Below, piece by piece: positions 3,134-6,011 of a stretch of DNA of 6,011 nt. Made by a program: the position numbers and the translations under genes. Under the pieces are notes generated by a model. That model made no database searches and was not told the origin of the DNA. It saw only the letters and a list, made by a program, of their open reading frames with translations. The DNA lies in the NCBI GenBank assembly GCA_018364455.1, contig JAGZLW010000076.1:1-6011 (forward strand), given 5' to 3'. The first letter of the stretch is position 1, and each line of letters opens with the position of its first letter. The DNA is from Streptococcus mitis (lineage in GTDB: Bacteria > Bacillota > Bacilli > Lactobacillales > Streptococcaceae).

Positions 3134-6011
3134 TATTGAGGGCTGCTCAGGGACTTTTTTTCTTCCACCTGCTTTACAGCCTCCGCCTTTTGATTCCCCA
3201 ACTGCTCAGATTTTTCTTTTGCCTGTTGGAGTTTATCAGCAAACTTATCTTTCGTCACAGTTTTATTTTTCACCAGTTCTAACTTAGCATCCATCCGATC
3301 AATCAAACTTTTTGCTTCCTTTTGAACAATCTGCAGTTGTTCAACCATATCTTCAAAACCATTTTTATCCTTCGCCCAAATAGCTAAATATCCAAAACTG
3401 TAACTACTAGTATCAAAACCAAAATGATTAGCTACGACATAGGCTACACTTTCAGCTTGTAATTCTTGCTTACGATATTGGTCGTCCCCATATTGTGCAT
3501 TCGTTCCTCTGTGTAAATCTGAGTGAGCCATTTCATGAAAAATTGTTTTTAGAATATGTTCTTGCCCCTTTAATTCTTTTGAAATGACTATTCGATTTTC
3601 ATTTGGAGAGTAATAGCCATTTGCGCTCTCTCTTTTAATTTCTTCAAAACTGATAGAAACCTGATTATCCATCGAAACTGCTTTGGCTGCTCGATATAAA
3701 TCTTCATAATCTTTGACAGAACCAGTCAATTCATGAATTGCTTTTGGCAATTCTTTTCCTTCTGTTTGAGAAACATCAAAGACATTTCCTAACTTGAATC
3801 GAGTAACGGTGATTTCCTTCTGTTCCATTTCATTTTCAGCTGGAGTAAAGTCTAACTCTTTTTGATGAACAGGGATGCTTGTTTTCACTTGGTAAGGAAC
3901 CCAAATCTTCAGAGCTTTTGAACCCTTTTTAACTGTTCTGTCAAAATCTGTTTTCCATTTATTGAAACTAGCAACTTGGGAAACATTAGGATTTTGCATC
4001 TTCAGCAAATGGATATTGTTGAGTGAGTAGTTGTGAAACTTACTCATCGTATCCAAGAATGATTTAAACTGTTCGGAATCCAAATAGTTCTTCATTCCCT
4101 CTTTCAAGTGTTCAGCTAAAGCTTTTGTATCTTTATTTGCGACTAACTGGGAAATGGTTTGTTCTGAACTTTTAGCAGCAATCATTTCTGTGATAATCGC
4201 TCCAGTTTCTGCTTCAGCATCTATCCTTCTTTCTCTATCTTCCTGTTTTTTATGAAGGTTAGAAGTACCATTGTATGGATCTGTTCCCTGCAACATCTCA
4301 TCAGAATTGGAAATACCATCACCATCCAAATCACGATCTCTCTCATCTTTTCGGTTATACTGATAAATTTTTTCGTATGGATTATCTAGTGTATTTTGCG
4401 AATTCTTGACTTGTGTTTTTTCAAATTCATCTCGAACGTTGACAATGGTTTGTTCAACTTTTTCCGATAATTCTTTAATTTCATTTTGCCATTTTTCTAC
4501 AAAAGCTACTTGTTCTTGAGGCGAATTTCTAACTCCCAATTTCTCAAACCAAGCAGATAAATTGTCTACCTCAACACTATCCATTCCATCAAAAGAGATA
4601 AAACCAAGACGACCATCATGACTACTATCTGTGAATCCGATGGGACTGTTTTTTAAATCTCCATAAGGAAGTTGGGATAAAAGTTGATCTGCATAAGGAG
4701 TATCTTCCAAAGCGTAACTGAACTGAGAAATATCTAGTTCACTCACCAATCTCTCCAGATGATATTGATTGAATAATGCCCCATCTATCTTCATCAGCTC
4801 TGGATGCTCTCTCATTTCTCGTGTACCAAGTCTTTCTTTATGAGCGATTGGGTTAATCTCATCCCCAATATCGTAACGGATACCATCCTGAATCAGTTCA
4901 CCGTCAGGGTTGTATAAAGCAAATTGAACCTTTGTAAAAGGGGTATAGGAAGCACCTTCTATCTGGTTCATTCGATCGCTTACACTCGCATGATGCTTTT
5001 CGTAATAGATATTATTCTGCTTATATAGCTCAGTTGCAAAAGATTGATAATCAATCAACTCGGTTTCACTAAAAGGTAAAATTGGCCCACCATCATGCTT
5101 TTCTGCCCATTGAAGGCGTACATTGTAGTTATTTTTGTCAATTTCATTTGGGTGAATTGCCTCAAACAAGCCATTTTCCATAATGGATTGCAATTCTTTA
5201 CCATCATTCTTGATGTAGTCCTCGTTGATCGATAGCTGTTCAATTCGACCGTCGCGGTCACGAAAAACACCAAGAATAACTTTTTCCTTAGTTTTCTCGA
5301 CATCAACTCTTAGCTCTCTCTTGATTTTCATGAGAGATGCAGGGACACGATCTTCTCCTATATCTTTGAAAAGAAGCAAGAAATCCTCGTCTTTACTCTT
5401 AATAGCTTCTGAGAAGTTAAGTCGTTGCGCAATTCTTACTTCATCTAAGTTGTCCAAAACAAACGATTTAGGATCAAGAATATCCTCTAACATAGGAATA
5501 ACTTGTAATTTTTCTTTTAGACTATTACTAACCAGGATTTGATTATAGTCTCCCCTTCCCTCAGCAAAGTCGACTACAAAATCTCCAGCATTTTTACCTG
5601 GAACAACTGGCCTGATTCCTGTTAAGTGTAAAAAGTTCTCTCGTTTAAAATTGACATCTAGCAAACTCACCTCTCCATTACTGGAATAGAAGTAATAGAT
5701 TTTACTGTTAGCTAATTCCTCTAAATACCATTGAGATGATTTCTGAATAGAAGCAGCGTACTGATTCATTCTTTTCAAATCATCAGGTGTGATTGGATGG
5801 TATTTCGATTGTCTTCGTTGCACTTCCTCAAAATTTGTGCTAAAATGTAAGTAACGATAGGGTGATGTCGGGTGACTGGTAACAGTTTGCTCAAAGGTTG
5901 CTGATGATTCAGCATCAGGTTTGGCACTGCCTACAGCATCAGGCTGTGAATGGCCCTCTCCACAACTGGCCCAATCATTCATTTGCTCCTGAGAACTATC
6001 AGGAGCTTTTT
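3133..6011 (-). CDS. Polyvalent anti-defence type protein: PBECR4-like region, LPD25-like region, TSP3 motif, ArdC-type ssDNA-binding region, zincin protease (5' end outside window)
   Basis: At least 949 aa, numbered here from the ATG at 5982. Residues 1-40 are a Ser/Ala/Asp/Pro-rich linker. Residues about 45-175, with NFLHLTGIRP at 116-125, resemble the PBECR4 nuclease-like domain. Residues about 286-375 (VRLQWAEK, then KVQFALYNPDG and RYDIGDE) resemble LPD25. A TSP3-like calcium loop, DLDGDGISNSDE, is at 551-562, followed by GTDPYNG. An ArdC-type N-domain spans about 630-700 (FHNYSLNN, FNKWKTDF, KKGSKALKIWVPY), then NVFDVSQTEG at 733-742. The zincin motif HEMAH is at 816-820, with likely third ligand E844 in ELQAES. 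The last 40 residues are a charged helix. Phage and conjugative-element polyvalent proteins of this kind are thought to enter the recipient or act at once against restriction and other defences. The frame is still open to base 6011 (residues KAPDSSEQ precede the ATG), and the AGGAG before that ATG is only 3 bases away and lies in a hairpin. The true start is therefore probably upstream. ArdC/zincin part firm; PBECR4 likely; LPD25 tentative. Confidence 0.87.
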   Translation of the reverse strand, partial: KAPDSSQEQMNDWASCGEGHSQPDAVGSAKPDAESSATFEQTVTSHPTSPYRYLHFSTNFEEVQRRQSKYHPITPDDLKRMNQYAASIQKSSQWYLEELANSKIYYFYSSNGEVSLLDVNFKRENFLHLTGIRPVVPGKNAGDFVVDFAEGRGDYNQILVSNSLKEKLQVIPMLEDILDPKSFVLDNLDEVRIAQRLNFSEAIKSKDEDFLLLFKDIGEDRVPASLMKIKRELRVDVEKTKEKVILGVFRDRDGRIEQLSINEDYIKNDGKELQSIMENGLFEAIHPNEIDKNNYNVRLQWAEKHDGGPILPFSETELIDYQSFATELYKQNNIYYEKHHASVSDRMNQIEGASYTPFTKVQFALYNPDGELIQDGIRYDIGDEINPIAHKERLGTREMREHPELMKIDGALFNQYHLERLVSELDISQFSYALEDTPYADQLLSQLPYGDLKNSPIGFTDSSHDGRLGFISFDGMDSVEVDNLSAWFEKLGVRNSPQEQVAFVEKWQNEIKELSEKVEQTIVNVRDEFEKTQVKNSQNTLDNPYEKIYQYNRKDERDRDLDGDGISNSDEMLQGTDPYNGTSNLHKKQEDRERRIDAEAETGAIITEMIAAKSSEQTISQLVANKDTKALAEHLKEGMKNYLDSEQFKSFLDTMSKFHNYSLNNIHLLKMQNPNVSQVASFNKWKTDFDRTVKKGSKALKIWVPYQVKTSIPVHQKELDFTPAENEMEQKEITVTRFKLGNVFDVSQTEGKELPKAIHELTGSVKDYEDLYRAAKAVSMDNQVSISFEEIKRESANGYYSPNENRIVISKELKGQEHILKTIFHEMAHSDLHRGTNAQYGDDQYRKQELQAESVAYVVANHFGFDTSSYSFGYLAIWAKDKNGFEDMVEQLQIVQKEAKSLIDRMDAKLELVKNKTVTKDKFADKLQQAKEKSEQLGNQKAEAVKQVEEKKSLSSPQ
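5985..6006. repeat. Perfect 8-bp hairpin just before the internal ATG of the polyvalent gene
   Basis: GCTCCTGA (5985-5992) and TCAGGAGC (5999-6006) pair perfectly around six bases. On the minus strand the 3' arm contains AGGAG, the only ribosome-site-like sequence before the ATG at 5982, so a folded message would mask it. On the plus strand the stem is followed by TTTTT (6007-6011), like an intrinsic terminator. If the protein starts further upstream, the hairpin is simply inside coding sequence. Confidence 0.6.

Noticed and set aside
3057..3287. Plus-strand open frame opposite the end of the polyvalent gene
   Set aside because: Antisense shadow of two supported genes with low-complexity Phe/Leu/Pro composition.
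5055..5542. Other open frames (minus 5055-5306, plus 5225-5542) within the polyvalent gene
   Set aside because: They lie wholly inside the large gene in other frames, lack ribosome sites and encode no recognisable domain.
5985..6011. Plus-strand intrinsic terminator (8-bp stem then TTTTT at the right edge)
   Set aside because: No plus-strand transcription unit precedes it, and on the minus strand it is probably inside or just before coding sequence.
1..6011. CRISPR arrays, tRNA or rRNA genes, insertion-sequence transposases
   Set aside because: No regularly spaced repeat-spacer units, no tRNA-like cloverleaf and no transposase or terminal inverted repeat pair were seen on reading both strands.

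Overview
The window looks like a piece of a mobile genetic element (integrative and conjugative element, or mobilisable plasmid) from a low-GC Firmicute, most likely a Streptococcus or close relative. This rests on AT-rich DNA, AAGGAG-type ribosome sites, a strict consensus promoter and proteins of the streptococcal ICE type. It cannot be assigned to a named element from sequence alone; Tn5252-like and TnGBS-like elements are both possible. No integrase, type IV secretion gene or housekeeping gene is visible.

All supported genes lie on the minus strand, so transcription runs from high to low coordinates. In transcript order they are: (1) a very large multidomain polyvalent protein (3133 to the right edge), whose frame is still open at the window edge, so its start probably lies outside; (2) a possible 18-codon coupling ORF; (3) an unrecognised acidic 102-aa protein (2776-3084); (4) a roughly 200-bp non-coding block packed with inverted and direct repeats (about 2581-2785), the best candidate for the origin of transfer and/or a terminator; (5) MobC, a relaxosome accessory protein (2186-2554, TTG start); (6) a MOBP-type relaxase overlapping mobC by 10 bases (522-2195); (7) a short AT-rich control region with a consensus promoter embedded in 12-bp phased repeats (463-519); (8) the N-terminal 143 residues of a ParA-type partition ATPase, cut by the left edge.

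A coherent reading is that MobC and the relaxase act on the repeat block to start DNA transfer and ParA helps maintain the element. The polyvalent protein (a PBECR4-like nuclease-type region, an LPD25-like region, a TSP3/calcium-loop motif, an ArdC-type ssDNA-binding region and an HEMAH zincin) would act against host defences during or just after transfer. The points most worth a second look are the polyvalent protein's domain mix, its calcium-loop insertion, the unknown gene beside the putative oriT, the hairpin over the only apparent ribosome site for the internal ATG, and the phased operator-like repeats over the parA promoter.
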